Below, one piece after another: positions 43,462-52,687 of a stretch of 64,000 nt of DNA. The translations under genes were made by a program, and so were the position numbers. The stretch is from Limnospira platensis (GTDB taxonomy: Bacteria; Cyanobacteriota; Cyanobacteriia; Cyanobacteriales; Microcoleaceae), in the NCBI RefSeq assembly GCF_046480435.1, contig NZ_PKGC01000050.1. The stretch is one strand, 5' to 3'. The notes below the pieces were generated by a model. That model did not search any database, had not been told where the DNA came from, and saw only the letters and a list, made by a program, of their open reading frames with translations. Within the stretch, counting starts at the first letter, position 1. The number at the start of each line of letters is the position of its first letter.

Positions 43462-43820
43462 TTATTCGGGCTGATGGCTTTGTAGCCATTCCAGCAAATC
43501 ATCTATCTCCGAAAAGTCTAGTAATGCTTCTCCTAACTCCTCTAATGCGGGTAATGGTAACTGATTGATTTGACCGATGACCGTTTCTGGCAAACTGCCT
43601 AATCTCCTATTTAGCAGCCGTAAAATTAGGGATTTTTCTCCTTCGGTTGCCCCCTGTTGTAATCCCTGTTGTAATCCTTCTTGTAATCCCTGTTGTAATC
43701 CTTCTTGTAATCCTTCTTGTAATCCCTGTTGTAATCCTTGTTGTAATCCTTGTTGTAATCCTCGTTCAAGGGCTTCTTCCCAAATGTCTTGATAAATTAC
43801 TGATTCTTGCATAATTTCTT
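43462..43820 (-). pseudogene. Rpn-family nuclease copy A, C-terminal part (cut by gap)
   Basis: Only the C-terminal region is assembled: IMQESVIYQDIWEEALER, nine GLQ(Q/E) repeats, GATEGEKSLILRLLNRRLG and a DDLLEWLQSHQPE ending (DUF4351-type). A single N at 43821 joins it to copy B in the middle of the same domain, so the N-terminal nuclease half is missing by assembly, not necessarily in the genome. Confidence 0.8.
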
Positions 43821-43821
43821 N
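43821..43821. other. Single-N assembly join inside the Rpn array
   Basis: The bases on both sides belong to different parts of two Rpn copies (EIMQES meets the IDDL end of copy B), so one N hides a collapsed or mis-joined tandem repeat. Confidence 0.9.
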
Positions 43822-43822
43822 C

Positions 43823-44446
43823 AAATCATCTATCTCCGAAAAGTCTAGTAATGCTTCTCCTAACTCCTCTAATGCGGGTAATGGTAACTGATTGATTTGA
43901 CCGATGACCGTTTCTGGCAAACTGCCTAATCTCCTATTTAGCAGCCGGAAAATTAGGGCTTTTTCTCCTTCAGTTACCCCCTGTTGTAATCCTTCTTGTA
44001 ATCCCTGTTGTAATCCTTCTTGTAATCCCTGTTGTAATCCTTCTTGTAATCCCTGTTGTAATCCTTCTTGTAATCCTTCTTGTAATCCCTGTTGTAATCC
44101 TTGTTGTAATCCTTGTTGTAATCCTCGTTCAAGGGCTTCTTCCCAAATGTCTTGATAAATTACTGATTCTTGCATAATTTCTTGCCTCAATAATCGTTTA
44201 ATCAACACTTTGTCTAATACCAAACCCGCCAGAATCGCTGTGGATGCTGCCACGTTATTTTGGGTTCTCCGGTCAGCGATCGCATTAATTTGTTCAGCTA
44301 CCCGCTCTAATAACCTTTGGCGATCGCCCGTTTGAGCTAGTATCGCAAAAGGTAATAATCCCGGCACATTTATAAACGTATCTACAGGTTCTTCCCAGAG
44401 TCTAATTACCTGAAATTTATGGCGAGTTGGAGACTAGCCATCCCAC
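43823..44446 (-). pseudogene. Rpn-family nuclease copy B, missing N terminus at gap
   Basis: It reads from RHKFQVIRLWEEPVDTFIN through VPGLLPFAILAQ and the LIKRLLRQEIMQES helix to twelve GLQ(Q/E) repeats, GVTEGEKALIFRLLNRRLG and a DFSEIDDL ending. The N-terminal nuclease half is lost at the 10-N gap. It has the longest GLQ(Q/E) array of the cluster. Confidence 0.8.
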
Positions 44447-44456
44447 NNNNNNNNNN
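44447..44456. other. Assembly gap (10 N) inside the Rpn array
   Basis: Placeholder gap between two partial Rpn copies; the sequence GACTAGCCATCCCAC directly to its left recurs at 44621-44635, so reads could not be placed uniquely. Confidence 0.95.
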
Positions 44457-44604
44457 CCGGTCAGCGATCGCATTAATTTGTTCAGCTACCCGCTCTAATA
44501 ACCTTTGGCGATCGCCCGTTTGAGCTAGTATCGCAAAAGGTAATAAACCCGGCACATTTATAAACGTATCTACAGATTCTTCCCAGAGTCTAATTACCTG
44601 AAAT
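44457..44604 (-). pseudogene. Rpn-family nuclease, internal fragment
   Basis: On the minus strand this encodes HKFQVIRLWEESVDTFIN to AEQINAIADR, a middle piece of the Rpn protein with neither end. Upstream it is fused to the C-terminal codons of copy C, in a different frame, so copy C ends DDLVGWLVSNAP instead of DDLLEWLQSHQPE. It marks a recombination junction between paralogues. Confidence 0.75.
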
Positions 44605-45510
44605 TTATGGCGCGTTTGAGACTAGCCATCCCACTAAATCATCTATCTCCGAAAAGTCTAGTAATGCTTCTCCTAACTGCTCTAATGCCGGTAATGATAA
44701 CTGATTGATTTGACCTATGACCGTTTCTGGCAAACTGCCTAATCTCCTATTTAGCAGCCGTAAAATTAGGGCTTTTTCTCCTTCAGTCACCCCCTGTTGT
44801 AATCCTTCTTGTAATCCCTGTTGTAATCCCTGTTGTAATCCCTGTTGTAATCCTCGTTCAAGGGCTTCTTCCCAAATGTCTTGATAAATTACTGATTCTT
44901 GCATAATTTCTTGCCTCAATAATCGTTTAATCAACACTTTGTCTAATACCAAACCCGCCAGAATCGCTGTGGATGCTGCCACGTTATTTTGGGTTCTCCG
45001 GTCAGCGATCGCATTAATTTGTTCAGCTACCCGCTCTAATAACCTTTGGCGATCGCCCGTTTGAGCTAGTATCGCAAAAGGTAATAATCCCGGCACATTT
45101 ATAAACGTATCTACAGGTTCTTCCCAGAGTCTAATTACCTGAAATTTATGGCGAGTTTGAGCTATTTCTAGCTGGGTTTTGTAGACTAAATCCGAGGAAC
45201 TTTCCCTTAAATAAATCACCACTTGCCGCATTTGGCACTCTGGGAAACGACGATAGACCCGCACCCAATAATCCAACATCCGAAACGGAATAGTTGGGTC
45301 CGGTTGCGTCTGAAATTCCAGATGAAGGATGACTCCCTCTGATTTCAGCAAGATCAGACTATCAGCCCGAATTGGTTCTAGGGAAAGTTCCGACGGGCTG
45401 AGTTCAGTTAGGGGAATCGGTTCTCCCAATAACCACTGGGCTAAATCCGCCGGAAACGTCTCAGCTAGGAACTTGCAAACATTGTCGAACATATTAGCAT
45501 TATATCCCAA
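44605..45510 (-). CDS. Rpn-family PD-(D/E)XK nuclease, copy C
   Basis: The 301-residue protein belongs to the Rpn/YhgA-like recombination-promoting nuclease family with a DUF4351 tail. The PD-(D/E)XK core is visible as Asp50 (RADSLILL) and Glu65/Gln67 (LHLEFQTQ). A helical region follows, then five GLQ(Q/E) repeats, GVTEGEKALILRLLNRRLG and an unusual ending VGWLVSNAP created by the junction at 44604. E. coli Rpn proteins nick DNA and raise recombination in a RecA-independent way; the role here is inferred. Full N terminus from ATG 45510. Confidence 0.85.
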   Translation of the reverse strand: MGYNANMFDNVCKFLAETFPADLAQWLLGEPIPLTELSPSELSLEPIRADSLILLKSEGVILHLEFQTQPDPTIPFRMLDYWVRVYRRFPECQMRQVVIYLRESSSDLVYKTQLEIAQTRHKFQVIRLWEEPVDTFINVPGLLPFAILAQTGDRQRLLERVAEQINAIADRRTQNNVAASTAILAGLVLDKVLIKRLLRQEIMQESVIYQDIWEEALERGLQQGLQQGLQQGLQEGLQQGVTEGEKALILRLLNRRLGSLPETVIGQINQLSLPALEQLGEALLDFSEIDDLVGWLVSNAP

Positions 45511-45598
45511 TCTACGGGCGGTTGTGGGGAGTCTGTAAGGAGTCAGAAAAGAGTATTTTTCAAGCCTGTTCTAAATTAGCTGTAATCCTGATCATGTT

Positions 45599-45620
45599 GG
45601 GGTAATTAGTAAATTACCCC
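45599..45620. terminator. Second copy of the GGGGTAATT hairpin
   Basis: Identical to the hairpin at 43417-43438 (9-bp stem, AGTA loop), located just after copy D. Its repetition shows that the duplicated unit includes the 3' flank of the ancestral gene. Confidence 0.65.
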
Positions 45621-45643
45621 CAGGTGGAAATTCCCGTTGATAT

Positions 45644-46516
45644 TTATTCGGGCTGATGGCTTTGTAGCCATTCCAGCAAATCATCTATCTCCGAAAAGTC
45701 TAGTAATGCTTCTCCTAACTCCTCTAATGCGGGTAATGGTAACTGATTGATTTGACCAATGACCGTTTCTGGTAAACTGCCTAATCTCCTATTTAGCAGC
45801 CGTAAAATTAGGGCTTTTTCTCCTTCAGTCACCCCCTGTTGTAATCCCTGTTGTAATCCTCGTTCAAGGGCTTCTTCCCAAATGTCTTGATAAATTACTG
45901 ATTCTTGCATAATTTCTTGCCTCAATAATCGTTTAATCAACACTTTGTCTAATACCAAACCTGCCAGAATCGCTGTCGATGCTGCCACGTTATTTTGGGT
46001 TCTCCGGTCAGCGATCGCATTAATTTTTTCAGCCACCCGCTCTAATAACTTTTGGCGATCGCCCGTTTGAGCTAGTATCGCAAAAGGTAATAATCCCGGC
46101 ACATTTATAAACGTATCTACAGATTCTTCCCAGAGTCTAATTACCTGAAATTTATGACGAGTTTGAGCTATTTCTAGCTGGGTTTGGTAGACTAAATCCG
46201 AGGAACTTTCCCTTAAATAAATCACCACTTGCCGCATTTGGCACTCTGGGAAACGACGATAGACCCGCACCCAATAATCCAACATCCGAAACGGAATAGT
46301 TGGGTCCGGTTGCGTCTGAAATTCCAGATGAAGGATGACTCCCTCTGATTTCAGCAAGATGAGACTATCAGCCCGAATTGGTTCTAGGGAAAGTTCCGAC
46401 GGGCTGAGTTCAGTTAGGGGAATCGGTTCTCCCAATAACCACTGGGCTAAATCCGCCGGAAACGTCTCAGCTAGGAACTTACAAACATTGTCGAACATAT
46501 TAGCATTATATCCCAA
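45644..46516 (-). CDS. Rpn-family PD-(D/E)XK nuclease, copy D
   Basis: The 290-residue protein is almost identical to copy C through the nuclease half (Asp50, Glu65/Gln67) and middle region, has only two GLQ(Q/E) repeats, and ends with the regular DFSEIDDLLEWLQSHQPE. It is the shortest-repeat, most standard member and may be the ancestral copy, since it directly follows plsC. Differences from copy C in the shared part are few, so duplication or conversion is recent. Confidence 0.88.
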   Translation of the reverse strand: MGYNANMFDNVCKFLAETFPADLAQWLLGEPIPLTELSPSELSLEPIRADSLILLKSEGVILHLEFQTQPDPTIPFRMLDYWVRVYRRFPECQMRQVVIYLRESSSDLVYQTQLEIAQTRHKFQVIRLWEESVDTFINVPGLLPFAILAQTGDRQKLLERVAEKINAIADRRTQNNVAASTAILAGLVLDKVLIKRLLRQEIMQESVIYQDIWEEALERGLQQGLQQGVTEGEKALILRLLNRRLGSLPETVIGQINQLPLPALEELGEALLDFSEIDDLLEWLQSHQPE

Positions 46517-46517
46517 T

Positions 46518-47249
46518 CTACGGGCGGTTGTGGCTAGTCTGTAGGGAGTCAGAAAAAAGTATTTTTAAAGCCTGTTCTAAATTAGCTGTAATCCTTTTGG
46601 TGGCTGTTTTTTTTGATTCACCATCTTCTGTGTAAACCCAAATGGGATCGCCAATTTTTACCTTAACTCGCGTTCCTTTAGAAATGGGAGGTTGTCGATC
46701 ATAACCAATGGCGATGGGAATAATTGGTAACTTACAATTGGGTTGATTAGCGATCGCTTGTAGTGCAATTCTGGCTACACCTGATTTAATCGGGTGAATT
46801 TGATTATCTTGAAAAATATGTCCCTCTGGAAACAGCACCAACATTTCCTGATTTTGGAGAAGTTCGACACTATATCTAATGCTGGCGGTTCCTGGATTTT
46901 CGCGATTAACGGGAAATCCTCCCAACTTTTTGACAAACCACCCCTGGAGTCCTTGGGTTTGCTCCGATAAAACCATCGATCGCAAATCTCGCCCTGTAAC
47001 TGACCTTCCCGCAACGTAGCCTAGGACGAGGGGGTCCCATCGCGAACGGTGGGTGGGGGCTAAAATTACTGGTCCTTCGGCTGGAATATGCTCTTGACCC
47101 TCTACTTCAATTTTTTGGAAATATAGAGGCATGAAAATTCGACCCATGATCAAGTAAGTTAGAGGGGTTAACCAGGGGGAAACTTGGGATTCAAAGGAGT
47201 TAGAAGAGTTGGAACTAGGGGATATTTGCTTTGACACTTGGTTTGACAT
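46518..47249 (-). CDS. Lysophospholipid (1-acylglycerol-3-phosphate) acyltransferase
   Basis: The 243-residue PlsC-type enzyme has acyltransferase block I (THRSRWDPLVLG, the HX4D motif), KKLGGFPVNREN, block III LVLFPEGHIF and IPIAIGY. It would add the second acyl chain of phosphatidic acid at the membrane. ATG 47249 was chosen; the frame is open six codons further. Its last 60 bp or so are duplicated upstream of Rpn copy C (45511-45590), showing that the Rpn duplication unit began inside this gene. Confidence 0.9.
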   Translation of the reverse strand: MSNQVSKQISPSSNSSNSFESQVSPWLTPLTYLIMGRIFMPLYFQKIEVEGQEHIPAEGPVILAPTHRSRWDPLVLGYVAGRSVTGRDLRSMVLSEQTQGLQGWFVKKLGGFPVNRENPGTASIRYSVELLQNQEMLVLFPEGHIFQDNQIHPIKSGVARIALQAIANQPNCKLPIIPIAIGYDRQPPISKGTRVKVKIGDPIWVYTEDGESKKTATKRITANLEQALKILFSDSLQTSHNRP

Positions 47250-47397
47250 TAGTATAGGCACCTGCAATTTAGCTTTCCTTAATCATAACCCTCCTGGGTG
47301 GATTAATAATTATGATAATTCTGGCGATCGCACTTCCGGTTATGTTATACACATAAACGTTATCATAGAATGTAATGATCTATTTAATTTAAGGATA

Positions 47398-48096
47398 ATG
47401 AAACTGCGAAAATTGGCAATATCAATTCTACTCTGTATTGCACTGACCTGGGGATTGATGACCCCCGTCAATGCTGCCAATTTATCTGATCGCGATCGCT
47501 TACTTAAACAGAATGTCTGTGTCTCATTCTTGTGGAAAGTGTGTGATCTACAGGGTGCTGATCTCCAAGAACTTGATCTGACTGGTGCTAACCTAACTAG
47601 GGCCAATTTACAAGGAGCCAATTTACAAAATGCTATATTACAGAGAGCGCGACTAGGTGGAGCCAAATTACAGGGGGCTAATTTACAGGGAGCCAAACTT
47701 TTTGAAGCCGACCTCAATCATGCTAATTTAATGAGTGCTAATCTCAGTAACTCCGAACTATTAAAAGCTAATTTAACCTTAGCTGATTTACAGGGAGCTA
47801 ATTTAACCAGTGCTAATTTAATCGAAGCCACACTCTGGGGAGCCAACCTAATTAGTGCTGATTTACAGCAGGCTAGTTTACAAAGTGCCAACTTAGAATA
47901 TGCTAATTTAGCTGATAGTAATTTGAGGGAAGCTGACCTGCATAGTTTCTATTTCCGAGAATTTCAAAAACCTACTAATCTCAGTCACGCTAACTTAGAA
48001 GGGGCTAATTTAGTTAATGCTAATTTACGGGGTGTTCTTTTAGAAGGTACAATTATGCCAGATGGTTCGATTCCCGATGAAAATACAGCCCTATAA
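47398..48096 (+). CDS. Secreted pentapeptide-repeat protein
   Basis: The 232-residue product has a signal peptide (KLRKLAISILLCIALTWGL, cleavage near NAANL), a short NVCVSFLWKVCDLQ segment with two cysteines, then about 30 A(N/D)LXX pentapeptides that form a right-handed beta-helix, and a tail PDGSIPDENTAL. It is probably periplasmic or lumenal. ATG 47398 fits the signal peptide and has AAGGAT upstream. A longer open frame to 47209 overlaps plsC and is rejected. Function is unknown. Confidence 0.85.
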   Translation: MKLRKLAISILLCIALTWGLMTPVNAANLSDRDRLLKQNVCVSFLWKVCDLQGADLQELDLTGANLTRANLQGANLQNAILQRARLGGAKLQGANLQGAKLFEADLNHANLMSANLSNSELLKANLTLADLQGANLTSANLIEATLWGANLISADLQQASLQSANLEYANLADSNLREADLHSFYFREFQKPTNLSHANLEGANLVNANLRGVLLEGTIMPDGSIPDENTAL

Positions 48097-48172
48097 ATAT
48101 TGTAGTTGTCCATTTTTTGGGGGTGCGTCATAGGTATCTGACGCACCAATTTTCCGGGAGACTAAGCTGATT

Positions 48173-50269
48173 TTAACTAGCGGTAACTAACCCCGAATGA
48201 ATCAGTAATGGTTTGGTACTAGGTTCTCGTCCTCGGAAAGATTTAAAGACTTCCATAGGGTGCAAACTTCCGCCCAGAGCTAATACCGTATTGCGGAATT
48301 TTTCCCCAATAGAAACCACGGCGGAATCATTATCTAATCCAGCTTCCTCAAAGGCGGCAAAAGCGTCGGCGCTGAGAACTTCAGCCCATTTGTAGCTGTA
48401 ATATCCGGCGGCATATCCTCCGGCAAAAATATGACCGAAACTACATAAAAATGCGTCTTCGGGAAGAGGTGGTAAAACCGTGGTTTGAGCCGCAATGCGT
48501 TGACGTACATCATTGACAGTTTCTTTACCACCGGGTTGGTAACGGTGGTGTAATTCCAAATCTACAGAGGAAAAATGAATTTGTCGTAACATGGCTGTAC
48601 CACTCATATAATTGCGAGAGGCGAGTATTTTTTGGTAATAATGTTCTGGGAGAGTTTCCCCGTTTTCGTAATGTTTAGCCATCCCAAATAATGTAGAGCG
48701 ATCATAACACCAGTTTTCCATAAATTGGCTGGGTAATTCCACTGCATCCCACTCTACATTATTAATACCGGATGCACCGGGATAATCAACGGTGGTCAGC
48801 ATATGTTGTAAACCATGACCAAATTCATGGAATAGGGTTTCTACCTCGGAGAAGGTCATTAAACTGGGTTTTCCGTCTACAGGGGGGGTCTGATTACATT
48901 GTAAATAGGCGACGGGAAGGCGAATTTTAGTGATGCCATCTTCGATGATTTTGGCGCGGTTAATGCAGTCAGCCATCCAAGCGCCGCCTCGTTTTTCGGC
49001 GGGACGACTGTAGGGGTCTAGGTAAAAATAGGCGATCGCATTTTCCTGGTTATCAGCTACTTGAAAATAGCGGACATCAGGATGCCAAATTTGGGCTAAA
49101 CCATCAGCGGGTGTAATGGTAATATTAAAGATACGCCGCACCAGTCCAAACAAGCCATCCAGAACTTGATTGAGGGGAAAATAGGGGCGCAGTTCTTCAT
49201 CTGTATAGGCAAATTTTTCTGACCTTTGGCGTTCTGACCAAAAGCTAATATCCCAATGTTTCAGGTCGGCTGTTTCTCCTTGGGATTTAGCATAGGCTTT
49301 AAGGTCTTCAAATTCCTGAACTCCTGCATCATAGCTAACTGTTCGCAATTCTTCTAAGAGTTCTTCAACGGCGGCGACATCGGGAGCCATTTTACTAGCT
49401 AAACTCAGTTCTGCATAACTGGAAAAACCTAGAATTTCTGACTTTTCTTTACGCAGTTCTAAAATCCGTTCAATTAAGGGAAAATTGTTAAGTTCTCCCT
49501 CGGATGCGCGACTGATATAAGCGCGATATACGGTTTCGCGTAAATCTCGGCGGGTGCTATATTTAAGAAACGGCCCAAAACTAGGAAAGTCTAGGGTAAT
49601 TCGCCAGGGTCCGTTTTCTGGGGTGGCGTTTTCTTCTCCGGCTTCTCTGGCGGCTTGGGCGGCGAGACTGAGTAAGCTGGGGGGTAAACCGTCTATTTCT
49701 TCTGGGGTGGTTAGGGTGAGGCTAAAGGCTTTGGTTGCGTCAATAACTTGGTTAGAAAATTGGGTGGAAAGTTCGGCTAATTCTAGTTCAATAGCGTTAA
49801 AGCGATCGCATATTTCTCCGGTTAATCCTACCCCAGATAATTCAGCATCCCTAATAGTGGCTTCTACAATCCGTTTTTGGGCGGGTTCTAGGGAATCCCA
49901 ATCGGGTGATTCTGCTAAGGCTTTAAATGCCTTGTATAGGGGTTGGCTTTGGTTCAGGCGGTTGATAAATTGAACCACTTGGGGCTGTACTGTTTGATGG
50001 GCTTCTCGCAGTTCTGGGCTATTTTTAACACCCATCAGATGATTAATTATACCCCAACTCCAGACCAGACGTTCTTGGAGTTCCTGGAGAGGTTCCACTA
50101 ATCCTGACCAGGTGGGTTCGGGGTTTTCTTCTAGTTGACTAAGGGTGGTTTCTAGTTCCTCTAAAAGTTGGGTGATTCCTGGGACTACATGATCTGTGGT
50201 AATATCTGCAAAGGGGGGAAGTCCTTTTCCGATTAAAAGCGGGTTTTGGGTCATAGTGTTATGATTCAT
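48173..50269 (-). CDS. M3-family oligopeptidase (oligopeptidase A-like)
   Basis: The 698-residue zinc endopeptidase has the motif ETLFHEFGHGLQHML with HEFGH and the downstream glutamate of the M3 family (NVEWDAVELPSQFMENW). It also has RGGAWMADC and YAAGYYSYKWAEVLSADAFA near the end. It degrades small peptides in the cytosol, for example signal-peptide fragments. Starts at 50269 and 50254 are both possible. It is monocistronic, convergent with the pentapeptide gene. Confidence 0.92.
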   Translation of the reverse strand: MNHNTMTQNPLLIGKGLPPFADITTDHVVPGITQLLEELETTLSQLEENPEPTWSGLVEPLQELQERLVWSWGIINHLMGVKNSPELREAHQTVQPQVVQFINRLNQSQPLYKAFKALAESPDWDSLEPAQKRIVEATIRDAELSGVGLTGEICDRFNAIELELAELSTQFSNQVIDATKAFSLTLTTPEEIDGLPPSLLSLAAQAAREAGEENATPENGPWRITLDFPSFGPFLKYSTRRDLRETVYRAYISRASEGELNNFPLIERILELRKEKSEILGFSSYAELSLASKMAPDVAAVEELLEELRTVSYDAGVQEFEDLKAYAKSQGETADLKHWDISFWSERQRSEKFAYTDEELRPYFPLNQVLDGLFGLVRRIFNITITPADGLAQIWHPDVRYFQVADNQENAIAYFYLDPYSRPAEKRGGAWMADCINRAKIIEDGITKIRLPVAYLQCNQTPPVDGKPSLMTFSEVETLFHEFGHGLQHMLTTVDYPGASGINNVEWDAVELPSQFMENWCYDRSTLFGMAKHYENGETLPEHYYQKILASRNYMSGTAMLRQIHFSSVDLELHHRYQPGGKETVNDVRQRIAAQTTVLPPLPEDAFLCSFGHIFAGGYAAGYYSYKWAEVLSADAFAAFEEAGLDNDSAVVSIGEKFRNTVLALGGSLHPMEVFKSFRGREPSTKPLLIHSGLVTAS

Positions 50270-50403
50270 CAATTTACATCAATGCTATCGCTACTTTTGG
50301 TATAGCATAATAATCTAATCTCTGCTTGAATAGTTATCAATTATCTCCTCAAAGCGCGAATTAATGGACAATGGACAATCGATAATGAATTATCTGGTCG
50401 GGT

Positions 50404-50460
50404 GGGGCGGGTTTAGTAATGTTATTTGTGGGAAATTTAATTGACAGTGGAACCCGCCCC
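50404..50460. repeat. Palindromic intergenic repeat, copy 2 (GGGGCGGGTT ends)
   Basis: GGGGCGGGTT (50404-50413) and AACCCGCCCC (50451-50460) are perfect 10-bp terminal inverted repeats. On the minus strand the core begins CACTGTCAATTAAAT, matching the copy at 32654-32710. Both copies sit just after the 3' end of a gene (cnaT; recJ, whose end is in the adjacent gap). Confidence 0.75.
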
Positions 50461-50473
50461 TACAAGGGTCTTT

Positions 50474-50551
50474 NNNNNNNNNNNNNNNNNNNNNNNNNNN
50501 NNNNNNNNNNNNNNNNNNNNNNNNNNNNNNNNNNNNNNNNNNNNNNNNNNN
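50474..50551. other. Assembly gap (78 N) at the 3' end of recJ
   Basis: The recJ stop codon must lie inside this gap; translated sequence beyond it (KDPCRGGFHCQ...) belongs to the palindromic repeat and is not RecJ. Confidence 0.9.
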
Positions 50552-52606
50552 ATTAAAAAATGGTAATTTAACATCCAGGGCGGCTTGGGCGGCTTCGATT
50601 AATTTCATGAAAAAGGGGTGCGAAATATCAACAGTTTTGGCTTGTGAGCGACTAATTCCTAATAACCCGGTTTTTTGTCCAGTTTGAATAGCTAGAACCT
50701 CTCCCTTTTGGTTGCGAATTCTTAATTCCCAGTTGTCTCCAATAGGAGTTATATTACACTTGTAAGTGCGATCGCCATAATTAAACTCAGCCAGGCGGCG
50801 ATTTAGAGGAACCGAGTTTTCAGGAAGTCTCACCCCCACAATTTCCAACTCGATCGCCGTTTGATTATTCCAGGTATTTTTCCGTAATTTATAAGCAAAA
50901 TCCAGGGGGGAAGGGAGGGGAAAATAATCAGCCCACCGCCAGGCGATCGCAGATATAGTAGGTAAAACAGCCATAGTTATTTCCGGTGGCAAATCTTGAG
51001 ATAAAGTTAGTTTAATATGACTTTTCCCCACTATTTTTTGATGAAGAACTCGCAGCTTAGGAGTCCAAAAAACCGGCTCACTATTTTCAATCCCACAGGG
51101 TTGTATTTTATCAATTTGGTCATATAATTTATAGTTAATATCCATCAAATTTATGCGAACATCAACATTAACTAAAGGTCGAAGATGTTCCACTTGCAGA
51201 CATTGATGAGCAAATTCACTCAAGCGCTGTTTAAACTTAGGCAAATTAGCCGCCGGTAAAGAAAAGCCACCAGCCGCTTTATGTCCGCCAAATTTACCGA
51301 GGATATCTTGACAAAATTGCAGTGCTTCAAACACATGAAATTCCGGAATACCGCGCGCCGACCCCCGCAGATTTTCCTCATCTTCATAAGTACAAATAAA
51401 CACCGGAACTCCGTAGCGTTCCACCAGTCGGGAAGCCACAATTCCAATAACTCCATGATGCCAATTTTTTTGACAGGGAACTAAAACCCGTTCTTGTTCA
51501 AGATTAATATTACTATTTTCATACCAATCAATAGCTTCCTGTTCAATATCAGCACAAAGTTCTTTGCGTAGTAGGTTAGTTTCTTCGCACTCTTTCGCCT
51601 GTTCTAATGCAGTTCCCATGTGGTCAGTAGTTAAAAGTTCAATCACCACCTGGGGATTCCCAATGCGTCCGATCGCATTAATCCGAGGTCCGAGGCGAAA
51701 GCCGATATCTTCTGGTTTCATCGGAGTAGTAGAATTGTTTAAATTCGGCTGTTGGTTAGCCAATCCTGCTATTTGAATTAATGCTTGCACTCCCGGAATT
51801 TTAGACTGCGGCAAAATTTTCAAACCCCGTTTTATCCAACGGCGATTTACTCCATTTAAAGGAGCCATATCAGCGATAGTTCCTAGGGTAAATAGTTCCA
51901 ATAACTGCCAGCGCAAACTGTCCACTTCTCCTCGGAGTTTAGCTAAGGATAGGGCTAATATATAAGCTACACCAACTCCAGCCAAGCCATAATATGGGGA
52001 AATTTTTGGCAGTAATTTGGGATTGAGAATAGCATCAGCGTTAGGGAGTTTGGGAGGCAGATCATGGTGGTCTGTGATAATCACAGTTAGCCCCAATTCT
52101 TTCGCCCTAGCCACCGGACCGACGGCAGAAATACCATTATCCACAGTGATAATTATGGAGATACCCTGCTCGTGAAATTCCTCGACAATGCGATTATTAA
52201 TACCATAGCCTTCTTGCATCCGACTAGGAATTGCTGATGTAATATCTGCGCCTAATTGAGAAAGGGCTCTAATTAATAAGGCTGTACTCGTCATCCCATC
52301 AGCATCATAGTCCCCACAGATGGCAATTTTTTGTTGATTTTCAATGGCATTTTGCAGCAATTGGAGGGTTTTGGGTAAGTCAGGGAACTCCTCCATAGGT
52401 TCCGGGAGAGTTTGGGATTGGGGGTTAAGGAAGGCTTCGGCTTGTTCTGTGGTTTCGATTCCCCGGTTGATCAGGATTTGGGCAATAATAGGGTGAACCC
52501 CGGTAGTTTCAGATAGACTCTGGGCAATTTCGGGGCGTTCTGGGAAAATATGCCAGCGCTGTTTTGGTAGTAGTGCTTCTGTGGTGATGGTAGGTTGGTC
52601 TTCCAC
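50552..52606 (-). CDS. recJ: Single-stranded-DNA exonuclease RecJ (3' end in gap)
   Basis: RecJ digests single-stranded DNA 5' to 3' in recombination and mismatch repair. The visible 685 residues include the DHH motifs ICGDYDADGMTST, IITVDNGISA, ITDHHDLPP and GVGVAYILALSL, then the DHHA1-type GGHKAAGGFSLPAAN, followed by an OB-fold region. It ends at KLPFFN where the N gap begins. GTG 52606 (MEDQPTITTEALLPKQ) is the start. Only the last residues are missing. Confidence 0.94.
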
Positions 52607-52687
52607 GGTGACTCAAATTGCCAATGTTTTTATCCTTGATGGTAATGATTATACCAGGGGTTCGGTGTTGAGAAAGTCAGTTAAAGC

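Noticed and set aside
43577..44155. Plus-strand frames coding CCNPCCNPSCNP-type cysteine-rich repeats
   Set aside because: They are the antisense of the GLQ(Q/E) repeats of the Rpn genes; no start signal or independent support.
47209..47397. N-terminal extension of the pentapeptide gene
   Set aside because: It would overlap plsC and bury the signal peptide; ATG 47398 is preferred.
50390..50473. RecJ C terminus beyond the N gap
   Set aside because: The sequence there is the GGGGCGGGTT palindromic repeat, so the translated end is an artefact.
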